The translations under genes and the position numbers were made by a program. From IMG/VR virus record IMGVR_UViG_3300025770_000870, positions 177,919 to 241,918 of that record: a stretch of DNA of 64,000 nucleotides. One strand, 5' to 3'. This document shows, piece by piece, positions 24,717-31,778 of the stretch. The DNA is from a virus. Every line of letters begins with the position of its first letter. Position 1 is the first letter of the stretch. The notes beneath the pieces are model-generated. The model saw only the letters and a program-made list of their open reading frames with translations. It did not search any database and was not told where the DNA came from.

Positions 24717-24753
24717 TATTTAATATATAAGATTAATAAAATAAATTTTTATA

Positions 24754-26109
24754 ATGGCAGGAGAAACTAAAAGAGTAAAATTTTCGGATAAATTACTAAA
24801 GATACTTAAAAGTATGGAGGATAATAATAGTTATCTAGCTTTTGAACTTCTTTGGATGAATGATCCAACTGCAAAATATCATAATGGCCTTAATATAACA
24901 AATGTTGATTGTGGTACAGATAAATCATCAGATTTTAATTTCACTGTTGTTATTGGTGGTAAGAAAAATATAATGAAAATTGGTAAATTCATTAGATATT
25001 ACTTTTCTAATCTATTTAGTAGTGATGAGATAACAAAATTTGCTCATGCTTTCAATAGAGTGAAGAATGGTGGTAAGGCTGAACAATCTGGTAAAAAAGT
25101 TGAAATACCTGAGTTTAGTTATAATCCAAAAGACCCTAGGTCTACATTCTTATCACTTGTTACAGAAACATACCCACACCCACATGAGGAGAAAGTTATG
25201 AAATACTTACCAAAAGACTTAGATAAAGATGAATTTGGTAATTATTATAAAGTGATTCCTGGTGATGATACTACAATGTTTAGTTCTCACCTTGATACGG
25301 CTGATAGAAGTCCAGTTCCTACTAACCTATTCACTAAAGAGGTAGATGGGGATGAGATAATCTATACTGATGGTAGTACAATATTAGGGGCTGATGATAA
25401 GTCTGGAGTTACTGTTATGATGTATATGATGGTTCATAATATCCCAGGTATTTATTATTTCTTTATTGGTGAAGAAAGAGGTGGTATTGGTTCTAATCAA
25501 TTAGCTGATGTTTATGATAAATTTGATTTCCTAAAAAATGTTAAGAAATGTATTTCTTTTGATAGAAGAAGAACAATTTCTGTTATAACACATCAAATGG
25601 GTGGTCGTTGTTGTTCTGATGCTTTTGGTACAGGACTTTGTAAAGAGTACAATAAACAAGGACTTAACCTTTCATTGGATAATGGTGGCGTTTATACTGA
25701 TTCTGCTTCATTTATGGATATTATTCCTGAGTGTACTAATTTATCTGTTGGTTATTTAAATGAACACACAGGTAGAGAAGAACAAAACATGACATTTTTA
25801 ATACAGTTGTGTAAAACTTCTATTAATGTTGATTGGGCTGGATTACCAGTTGCTAGAAAAGTAGGTTTGAACCTTGATTTAGTGCAGAAGCACAAATCTT
25901 TAATTGATGTTATAAAAAATGCAGTATTTGAATTAGAGGTGAAGATGGTTGGGTTTGAGGATAAAATATATATAAGAATAGATTTAGATGATACTAATCT
26001 AGTAACTGTTTATGATACTTTGAATATTGTACAAAACTTACTTGATAAACATAAAGTAGATAGTATGTGTATTTTTACTGAAACATATCTTAAAATAGAA
26101 TTAACATAA
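24754..26109 (+). CDS. Zinc metallopeptidase-like protein (M20/M28/M42 type), long form
   Basis: 451 residues. Metal and catalytic motifs in the expected order: SSHLDTA (His179, Asp181), TILGADDKSG (bridging Asp), FFIGEERGG (catalytic and ligand Glu pair), SFDRR (Asp), NEHTGREE (His). This is a complete co-catalytic zinc site. An N-terminal extension of about 125 residues and a C-terminal domain of about 70 flank it. A shorter paralogue is at 50529-51611; they share IPGIYYFFIGEE, FDRR and MD.(I/V)PECTN(L/I)SVGY. Substrate unknown: aminopeptidase or amidase. It is co-directional with the next gene, 1 bp away. Confidence 0.85.
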   Translation: MAGETKRVKFSDKLLKILKSMEDNNSYLAFELLWMNDPTAKYHNGLNITNVDCGTDKSSDFNFTVVIGGKKNIMKIGKFIRYYFSNLFSSDEITKFAHAFNRVKNGGKAEQSGKKVEIPEFSYNPKDPRSTFLSLVTETYPHPHEEKVMKYLPKDLDKDEFGNYYKVIPGDDTTMFSSHLDTADRSPVPTNLFTKEVDGDEIIYTDGSTILGADDKSGVTVMMYMMVHNIPGIYYFFIGEERGGIGSNQLADVYDKFDFLKNVKKCISFDRRRTISVITHQMGGRCCSDAFGTGLCKEYNKQGLNLSLDNGGVYTDSASFMDIIPECTNLSVGYLNEHTGREEQNMTFLIQLCKTSINVDWAGLPVARKVGLNLDLVQKHKSLIDVIKNAVFELEVKMVGFEDKIYIRIDLDDTNLVTVYDTLNIVQNLLDKHKVDSMCIFTETYLKIELT

Positions 26110-26110
26110 T

Positions 26111-26605
26111 ATGAAGAATATTAAGAATTATAAGAAGTTCCTAGAAAAGGAAAATATAAGAGAGGATGAGAACTCATATCTTAATGATGATATTAACGAT
26201 CCTTGGGGTGATCCAAGTGATAGATGGTCTGATCGGTCGGATTATGATGATGAGGGTTACCAGTATCTTAATGGTGGTGAGTCTAGATCTAGTGAGGATG
26301 ATAATGATGATAGAGATGATGTTCAACATTTACTTTACTTGTTAAGAACAATGTTTAAGAACAATGGTATTGAGGTTGAAATAGAACATAAGAACTTAGA
26401 TATTATGATATATTGTGTTATGAATAGAAAGGAAAGATTAAAAGATGTTATTAATGTTTTAGATGTGGCTAATAAATTGAAGAAGGATGTATTACCACAA
26501 TATGATTGTGAGTTTGAGATGTGGGAAACTAGAAAAGGTAAACCAATGTTAACCTTTAACTTCTTTTATGATGAAGGTTTGAACGATGATCGTGTTCCAT
26601 TTTAA
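26111..26605 (+). CDS. Acidic protein with possible capsid-targeting peptide
   Basis: 164 residues, starting MKNIKNYKKFLEKEN, similar to the shared peptide though without the aromatic-x-E core in the usual place (FLE fits loosely). Then an Asp/Ser/Gly-rich region (DRWSDRSDYDDEGYQYL) and a folded C-terminal half with MRTMFKNNG-type helices and FEMWETRKGKPMLTFNFF. The gene abuts the metallopeptidase and may share its transcript. No function recognised. Confidence 0.62.
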   Translation: MKNIKNYKKFLEKENIREDENSYLNDDINDPWGDPSDRWSDRSDYDDEGYQYLNGGESRSSEDDNDDRDDVQHLLYLLRTMFKNNGIEVEIEHKNLDIMIYCVMNRKERLKDVINVLDVANKLKKDVLPQYDCEFEMWETRKGKPMLTFNFFYDEGLNDDRVPF

Positions 26606-26675
26606 CTATAAACAATCCATTTTAACAACTTTTAAATATTTTAGTATATTATATATACATTAATTACAAACACTT

Positions 26676-27054
26676 GGGGGTGTCATAGAATAGATTCGCA
26701 GAGTAAAGGTAGTTATGCAGGTATCGGATTGTTAAATACCCGATTAATAAATTAAATAACAAAACAGTAAACGGAAACGTAACAGAAGTAGCAAGCAAAG
26801 AAGATTTAGTATTTGCTCTACAAAACAACCTACTTAACGTAGGGGAGTTAGTTGAAGCTTAATAGAGGAAACTCTTGAAAATTTAACAACTGATTTACAC
26901 AGTTAAAAAGGTAAGACCGTTATTTGATAATTTTTAGAAGTCTTTTCAAAAAAATTATCTAGTTTGAAAGTTTAGAAAAACTTTCTAAGCCTGTAAATGA
27001 ATAATTATTGTTAACTGAGGAAGACACGATGGGCAGTACATCGTCATCTCCACA
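26676..27054 (+). ncRNA. ssrA: tmRNA (transfer-messenger RNA) candidate with an extended tag frame
   Basis: The 5' end GGGGGTG (26676-26682) pairs with CATCTCC (27045-27051); ACA follows, with CCA not encoded. Near the 5' end, GATTCGCAG and ATGCAGG match the conserved tmRNA 5' segment. A pseudoknot fits PK1: ATCGG/CCGAT (26723-26727 with 26740-26744), plus loop TTGTTA with TAACAA (26757-26762). Eleven nt later, GGA at 26773 is the predicted resume codon. The frame runs 29 codons to TAA TAG (26860), starting GNVTEV and ending GELVEA; usual tags have about 10 residues and end ALAA. The T-arm ACGATG/CATCGT has an atypical GGCAGTA loop. Divergence leaves activity uncertain. Confidence 0.72.
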
Positions 27055-27058
27055 AGAG

Positions 27059-27087
27059 CCGATTGAATACTTTCAATTGGATTTTTT
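27059..27087 (+). terminator. Terminator of the tmRNA-type RNA
   Basis: CCGATTGAA/TTCAATTGG stem (one G-T pair) followed by A and six T. Confidence 0.85.
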
Positions 27088-27089
27088 AA

Positions 27090-27120
27090 CCTCACTTCCT
27101 ACATGGGAGTGAGGTTTTTT
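27090..27120 (+). terminator. Second, stronger terminator
   Basis: Ten-base-pair stem CCTCACTTCC/GGGAGTGAGG with TACAT loop and six T, 3 nt after the first. The tandem arrangement isolates the RNA gene from NADAR. Confidence 0.9.
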
Positions 27121-27184
27121 AATGCTATAGAACTATGACGTATTGTTTTTGATAAACTAATCTATTATTTTAAATATAATAGTT

Positions 27185-27661
27185 ATGATTAATAAATTCG
27201 AAGGTCGCTGGAGATTTCTATCAAACTTCTATCCGTGTGTGGTAGAACACCAAGGTATATCATATCCATCAAATGAACATTATTATGTTGCTATGAAAGT
27301 GACGGATGAACAATTTATTAATGGTAGATATTATACCGCTGGTGATTTCAGAGAAATGATAGCGACAATACCAAGTGCTGCTATTGCTAAAAAGTTAGGA
27401 CAGAAAATAAAGGTTCGTAAAGATTGGGAAGTTAAGAAGATTGAATTTATGAACTGGGGTGTTAGAGAAAAATTTAATAACAACTCAACTCTTCGAGAAT
27501 TATTATTATCAACTGGTGACGATGAACTAATCGAGGGTAATTTTCATAAAGATACTTTTTGGGGAGTTTGTAATGGAAAGGGTAAAAACCATCTTGGTAA
27601 AATTCTTATGGAAGTAAGAAGAGAGTTGAGAGGTGAGAAGAGAGTTGGTCTGTTTATTTGA
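27185..27661 (+). CDS. NADAR (YbiA/DUF1768) family protein
   Basis: 158 residues, the whole single-domain length. The signature is clear: KFEGRWRFLSNFYPC, then YPSNEHYYVAMK, IPSAAIAKKLGQKIKVRKDWE, FMNWGVREKFNNN, LIEGNFHKDTFWGVCNGKGKNHLGKILMEVR. Family members cleave N-glycosidic bonds of riboflavin intermediates or remove ADP-ribose from guanine, countering DarT-like toxins. In a phage, reversing defence ADP-ribosylation or acting on NAD metabolites are both plausible. It is flanked by the tmRNA terminators and the Dam gene. Confidence 0.9.
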   Translation: MINKFEGRWRFLSNFYPCVVEHQGISYPSNEHYYVAMKVTDEQFINGRYYTAGDFREMIATIPSAAIAKKLGQKIKVRKDWEVKKIEFMNWGVREKFNNNSTLRELLLSTGDDELIEGNFHKDTFWGVCNGKGKNHLGKILMEVRRELRGEKRVGLFI

Positions 27662-27755
27662 ATAAAAAAGGGAAACTTTTGATAAGATTGCTTCTATAAC
27701 TAAAAGTAAGAAAAAATATAGAAAATAATTTCTAAAAAATATAAAACCAATAAAA

Positions 27756-28727
27756 ATGTCTGTTATTAGCTATTTTGGTGGCAAGTCCTCAAAGGTCTTC
27801 CATCAGTTCATCAACACAAGAATACCAAAAGATGGTATCAAAACTTATGTAGAACCATTCTCAGGTGCAATGGGAACGTATATGGATGACCCAAATCTTA
27901 AATTCGATACAGTTGTTTATAATGATAAGAACCGCCACCAGGTGAACTTATATAAGTGTTGTCAAAATCCAACAGAAATGTTGATACATATAGATAATCT
28001 AAAGAGTGGTTTATTACACACAACAGAAACGGATCCAATAAAAAATTGGGATTTTTATAAAGCTATTTATAAGACATTTCAAAAGAATGATTTCTTAGAT
28101 GATATGGATTTTGAGATTGGGGATTATGAAAAAGCTGCTATGTATGCTTTCTTAATTACATCAGCTCATAATTCAGTTTATCCAAGAGGAGCAGGGTTTA
28201 ATGGTTATAAGAAGAATAATGGCAAACTTAAAATAGAAGCACTTGTTAATAAACTAAAGAAGGGTAAGTACACAGAGAAATTGGAATCAATTACTGAGTT
28301 CTATAATATTGATTTTGAGGAATTGATAAACAAATATGATTCAGTAGATACATTTCTTTACTTAGACCCACCTTACGCTAGATTTGACGAGGCTAAAGGA
28401 ATGGATGATGCTAGGAGACTATTCTGGTATGGATGTGATGATGAAGGTGTCTTTGGACCCGAATCACATAGAAGGTTATTAGAAATGCTTAAAAAGACTG
28501 ATTGTAGATGGTCATTATCTTATTATTACTTTCCTTTATTAGAAGAATTATTACCAAGAGACCAATATAACTGGGTTGAGAAAGAAGTATTTAGAAGTTC
28601 TGCTCATGGTGGTAACAATTCGGATAATAAAAAGGTACAAGCTAAAGGTGTTGAGATGCTTATTATGAATTATAATCCAGAAACGGGAGAAAAAATCACT
28701 AATAAGGATGTCGAATGTGAACTTTAA
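27756..28727 (+). CDS. dam: DNA adenine-N6 methyltransferase (Dam/D12 class)
   Basis: 323 residues. Motif X-type YFGGKSS (6-12), SAM-binding motif I EPFSGAMG (33-40), and catalytic motif IV DPPY (204-207), in the D12 alpha-class order. Central features NSVYPRGAGFNG and RWSLSYYYFP suit T4 Dam-like enzymes, though it is longer than T4 Dam (259). It probably methylates phage DNA against restriction or marks it for other functions; the target site cannot be read from the sequence. The stop overlaps the start of the capsid-like gene by 20 nt, so they are coupled. Confidence 0.88.
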   Translation: MSVISYFGGKSSKVFHQFINTRIPKDGIKTYVEPFSGAMGTYMDDPNLKFDTVVYNDKNRHQVNLYKCCQNPTEMLIHIDNLKSGLLHTTETDPIKNWDFYKAIYKTFQKNDFLDDMDFEIGDYEKAAMYAFLITSAHNSVYPRGAGFNGYKKNNGKLKIEALVNKLKKGKYTEKLESITEFYNIDFEELINKYDSVDTFLYLDPPYARFDEAKGMDDARRLFWYGCDDEGVFGPESHRRLLEMLKKTDCRWSLSYYYFPLLEELLPRDQYNWVEKEVFRSSAHGGNNSDNKKVQAKGVEMLIMNYNPETGEKITNKDVECEL

Positions 28728-29460
28728 GATTGTTGATATTTTCGAGAGTGTTAAGGATGATATTTTTTCAATTCAACCATATTTATCTATTAATAATAAT
28801 CTAAAAAATTTCACTACTAATACATTTAGTTTATCAATTCCGATGGAATTGGATGGGTTTGGTGTTGATACTGATGCTGAGATGATAAGTCTTATTAGGA
28901 TTGAGATGAATCAAAGTATTTATAAAACAATTTTGAAAGAATTATTCAATACTTCAAAATTTGATTATATAGATATTTCTAAAACTGTTAATACTCACCA
29001 ATCTGTTAATGATATTATTGATTTTTTATCTATTGATTGTATAGATAAAAAATATAAGTATTTAGTTACGAATACTTCTATGGCTAATTCAATAGGTGAT
29101 AGTTCATTATTTAACTTTAAACCAAGTGCATCGGTTGTAGAATCTCAAGGTTTACCATATTTATTTGGGTCTTTGATTAAATATGATGTTTATATAGATC
29201 CTTTTATGAAATTTGATGATAATAGAATTTGCTTATTTGATTCTTGTGAGATTAATATAGAGAATATAAATCAAACTGTTACATCAGCGGCCACATTTGC
29301 ACCTAAGATGATGATAAGTTATGATGTGGCTTTTAAAATAGCAGACTCTAAGGTTATATTTGTTTTAGATGGTAATGAATCAAGTAGTTCTTATAAGCAA
29401 TATAAACAATTACAGCGTGATATAAAAATAAATTCTTTATTAGATGGCTCAACAGATTAA
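28708..29460 (+). CDS. Truncated paralogue of the major capsid protein
   Basis: 250 residues that align with the C-terminal half of gp23. YDVYIDPFMKFDDNRICL matches gp23 ISIYVDPYMRYNDNRIAL, and SAATFAPKMMISYDVAF matches SEATFAPRMLLRSRYAV. Upstream, LVTNTSMANSIGD matches LITNGGLAAALSD and SLIRIEMNQSIYKTILKELFN matches the E-loop-proximal helix. The N-terminal half of gp23 is missing. In T4 the vertex protein gp24 is a gp23 paralogue, but it is 427 residues, so this is either a reduced vertex/decoration protein or a capsid remnant. Intact frame and coupling to dam argue that it is expressed. Confidence 0.8.
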   Translation: MSNVNFKIVDIFESVKDDIFSIQPYLSINNNLKNFTTNTFSLSIPMELDGFGVDTDAEMISLIRIEMNQSIYKTILKELFNTSKFDYIDISKTVNTHQSVNDIIDFLSIDCIDKKYKYLVTNTSMANSIGDSSLFNFKPSASVVESQGLPYLFGSLIKYDVYIDPFMKFDDNRICLFDSCEINIENINQTVTSAATFAPKMMISYDVAFKIADSKVIFVLDGNESSSSYKQYKQLQRDIKINSLLDGSTD

Positions 29461-29665
29461 TAATACATTCCAGGTGAATTCGGCTTCTAATAAAAATGCT
29501 ATTGTGGTTGATCCAGATGGATACACAACTATTGATAAATTAATACTTGTTGATCAAAAAGATGGAACTAAGTGGGATTTTTCAATTTATGATGGTGAGG
29601 TATTAGTTGAGCCACATGGTAAATCAGAAAAAAGAGAATATAGAATCAATAAGGTTATTTCTTAA
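29444..29665 (+). CDS. Small beta-rich protein
   Basis: 73 residues, starting MAQQINNTFQVNSASNKNAIVVDPDGYTT. Alternating hydrophobic residues suggest a small beta domain, as in virion decoration or adaptor proteins. It overlaps the capsid-like gene by 17 nt on the plus strand and the convergent zinc-ribbon gene by 11 nt. The overlap suggests a partner of the capsid-like protein; nothing else supports a function. Confidence 0.6.
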   Translation: MAQQINNTFQVNSASNKNAIVVDPDGYTTIDKLILVDQKDGTKWDFSIYDGEVLVEPHGKSEKREYRINKVIS

Positions 29666-30113
29666 TTAATTTAATCTTTAAGTTACCATTTCCTTTTATT
29701 AGTCTATGATAAACACCCATAGGTATTTCTACAATACCCTCAATTACTTTTGGAAGTTGATTATCGATTTGAATCATCCAATCAGTTTCATTTATAGACT
29801 CTATAATTCTATCTTCTCTATCACGATGCCAAATAAATTCACCTGAATCAGTTTCTTGTTTAAATTCTCTGATAAATGTATTCTCTGATAACTGTTCTTC
29901 AATAAATGGTAATACAACGTCTGGGTTTTCATTTTGCCATTCTTTCAAAGCTTTCATATCAAATTCTTTTAATTCATTATCATATCCACATTGGTGACAT
30001 AAATATTTTCTATCATCATTTATTTCAATTTCCCAATTCCAATCACAGTTATCACAAGTAATTTCTTTGATTTTAGCGATTTCGAATATTTTATATGTTT
30101 CTAAGTGTTTCAT
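29655..30113 (-). CDS. Zinc-ribbon protein with capsid-targeting-like start
   Basis: 152 residues. MKHLETYKIFEIAK begins like the shared peptide (FE at 10-11). A zinc ribbon follows, ITCDNCDWNWEIE and YLCHQCGYDNE (CxxC at about 19-22 and 37-40). The C-terminal part, FIWHRDREDRIIES, then WMIQIDNQLPKVIEGIVEIPMGVYHRLIKG, is a conserved pattern of phage proteins with a cupin-like HR ... P.G..HR element. The function is not known. It is the last gene of a minus-strand cluster from 31708 to 29655. Confidence 0.7.
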   Translation of the reverse strand: MKHLETYKIFEIAKIKEITCDNCDWNWEIEINDDRKYLCHQCGYDNELKEFDMKALKEWQNENPDVVLPFIEEQLSENTFIREFKQETDSGEFIWHRDREDRIIESINETDWMIQIDNQLPKVIEGIVEIPMGVYHRLIKGNGNLKIKLIKK

Positions 30114-30133
30114 TTATTATAAATACTAATATT

Positions 30134-30703
30134 TTACCAATACCCAGGGTAGGTTCGCCCATTCCAAAGATGTCCGTATTTCGTGAGACGACAAGCCCAA
30201 TATCCAGCAGTTGTTCTATCCTTTTTGGTTGAGCATTTATGTCTAGCCGCGAAGCTCTTTCTAGCATCTGGGTTACTAACTTTAGCTGTTAGTCCACCAT
30301 GTACATCTCCAAAGGCAAGTTTTTTAACATTACCAGTCTTTGGGTTTTTAACATAAACGTGATATTTCTTAGTCCCGCCTCTTTTAGGATAATTTAATTT
30401 AACTTCTTTACCCTTATACTCTGCTTCATTTAATTCTTGAATATTTTCTATTGGTAAATCAAGTGGTACTAATTCATTATTAAACACTCCGAACCTACCA
30501 ATATCTGTTGATTCGAATAATTCATTATCTATATCACACAATTCAACAGTATTAGAATCGAATAACTTTCTAGCTTCTTTTATTACTTCATAAAAAGCAT
30601 CTGAACCAGGTCTAAAAACATTTTCAGTTATAGGTTTAGAACTATCTAAATGGTATTTTAGATTCTCTGATATTTCTTTATATTGATTAAATTTGTGTAT
30701 CAT
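30134..30703 (-). CDS. Basic-tailed phage virion-type protein (DUF5872-like)
   Basis: 189 residues. MIHKFNQYKEISENL resembles the shared N-terminal peptide. The C-terminal half is characteristic: LNYPKRGGTKKYHVYVKN, LAFGDVHGGLTAKVSNPDARKSFAARHKC, then TAGYWACRLTKYGHLW and a final PGYW. I recognise this block (Gly/Lys/Arg-rich, CS.K.D..T.GYW.CR) from T4-like phage proteins of unknown function. It is strongly basic and could bind nucleic acid inside the head. Its ATG overlaps the previous gene's stop by 4 nt. Confidence 0.75.
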   Translation of the reverse strand: MIHKFNQYKEISENLKYHLDSSKPITENVFRPGSDAFYEVIKEARKLFDSNTVELCDIDNELFESTDIGRFGVFNNELVPLDLPIENIQELNEAEYKGKEVKLNYPKRGGTKKYHVYVKNPKTGNVKKLAFGDVHGGLTAKVSNPDARKSFAARHKCSTKKDRTTAGYWACRLTKYGHLWNGRTYPGYW

Positions 30704-31119
30704 TCTTCTACTTCATTTTCACCATCACTTGTAAATTCAGAGAAGTTAATAACACCAACACCATCACTCTCAACACATTCGCATCCGGGGCATCCACATT
30801 CACAGCCAGCTTCTCCGGTGCAATTATCACAACAAGCACAATCTCCTGATAAAGTTTCATCACTTTCTTCTTCTAATTCATTCTCCATATCAATATTCTC
30901 AATATTCTCAATATTATCGATGTTAATCGTTATGAAGTTTTCAAACTTAACAATCTTATCCATTTCTTTTTTAAATGCCTTATCAACCTTTTCTTGGTCC
31001 TCAACAGATGTTGTGAATCCAGGTTCAACATCTTTATCAACTAGTTCTTTAGCATCAAATGTAATTTCTTGTGTTTCTTCTTCTTTTTTGGCTTCATTAA
31101 ACCTTTTAATCTTTTTCAT
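30700..31119 (-). CDS. Metallothionein-like cysteine-cluster protein with capsid-targeting peptide
   Basis: 139 residues. MKKIKRFNEAKKEEE carries the shared peptide with FNE before Ala. An acidic helical middle includes IDNIENIENIDM. Then nine cysteines lie between residues 94 and 115 (SGDCACCDNC ... GCECGCPGCEC), mostly as CxC and CC, as in metallothioneins. It probably binds zinc, cadmium or copper, or an Fe-S centre. Acidic residues continue to the end. It is in a translationally coupled minus-strand run. Confidence 0.75.
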   Translation of the reverse strand: MKKIKRFNEAKKEEETQEITFDAKELVDKDVEPGFTTSVEDQEKVDKAFKKEMDKIVKFENFITINIDNIENIENIDMENELEEESDETLSGDCACCDNCTGEAGCECGCPGCECVESDGVGVINFSEFTSDGENEVEE

Positions 31120-31127
31120 AGTTTTAA

Positions 31128-31334
31128 TTATTTCTTTTGGTACATTCCTTCCAGTACTTGGTACATAGCATCAACAACTCCATAAGAGTCAACTCCGAAG
31201 TCACCTTCATATTTTTCAGCAATTGAGATTATATCCTTTTCAAGTTCTTCCCATTTATCTCCAGATCTTTGTTTTTTTAGAACATCATCCCAATTAAACT
31301 CTTCACTTTCGTTAAATTTCTTTAAGTGTTTCAT
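31128..31334 (-). CDS. Small protein with capsid-targeting peptide
   Basis: 68 residues; starts MKHLKKFNESEEFNWDDV, a typical copy of the shared peptide (FNE before Ser). The remainder is an acidic helical segment ending LEGMYQKK. Its ATG overlaps the preceding gene's stop, consistent with a polycistronic unit. If cut after FNE, about 60 residues would remain in the head. Confidence 0.7.
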   Translation of the reverse strand: MKHLKKFNESEEFNWDDVLKKQRSGDKWEELEKDIISIAEKYEGDFGVDSYGVVDAMYQVLEGMYQKK

Positions 31335-31708
31335 TATTTACTACTTATTTTTTTAATTATCTGAGCACATTTTTCATACTCTTCTTTATCTTCATATTCA
31401 GTTAGAAACTCTCTTAATTGTTGAGTATCTGCCAATTCTAATTTTATTAGAAATTTAATTTCCTTTAATTCATCGAAGTTTTTTATTTCATGGTCAATTA
31501 TTTTATCAACAATTTCTCTATCAAATTGTGACATTCCCATAAAATCATTCCAATCATTAATATCATTATCTTTTAAGAATTCTAAAATGTTAAATAAACA
31601 AGTATCTAATCTTGATTTTTTAGATGACTTATTTGTTTTTTTCTTATTAAATATCTTTCTAAAGAATTCTTCGTTTATAAATTCCATATAGCTATCGATT
31701 CTTATCAT
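31334..31708 (-). CDS. Small charged protein, first gene of the 31.7-29.7 kb unit
   Basis: 124 residues from the ATG at 31708; an in-frame ATG nine codons earlier overlaps the promoter-like TATATAT element. The region SYMEFINEEFFRKIF includes INE before Glu, like a gp21 cleavage site. Then a Lys-rich patch (NKKKTNKSSKKS) and an acidic helical C-terminus. No family recognised. It is divergent from the 1955-residue gene. Confidence 0.6.
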   Translation of the reverse strand: MIRIDSYMEFINEEFFRKIFNKKKTNKSSKKSRLDTCLFNILEFLKDNDINDWNDFMGMSQFDREIVDKIIDHEIKNFDELKEIKFLIKLELADTQQLREFLTEYEDKEEYEKCAQIIKKISSK

Positions 31709-31778
31709 TACATATATATTAATTTTCTCTATCAAGAAATGTAAAATTAATATATAAACAAAACCGGAATGTAAATAG

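Noticed and set aside
26641-27120. Group I intron in the gene-free stretch
   Set aside because: No P, Q, R, S core elements are visible and no interrupted gene flanks it; the acceptor stem, pseudoknot and tag frame fit tmRNA better.
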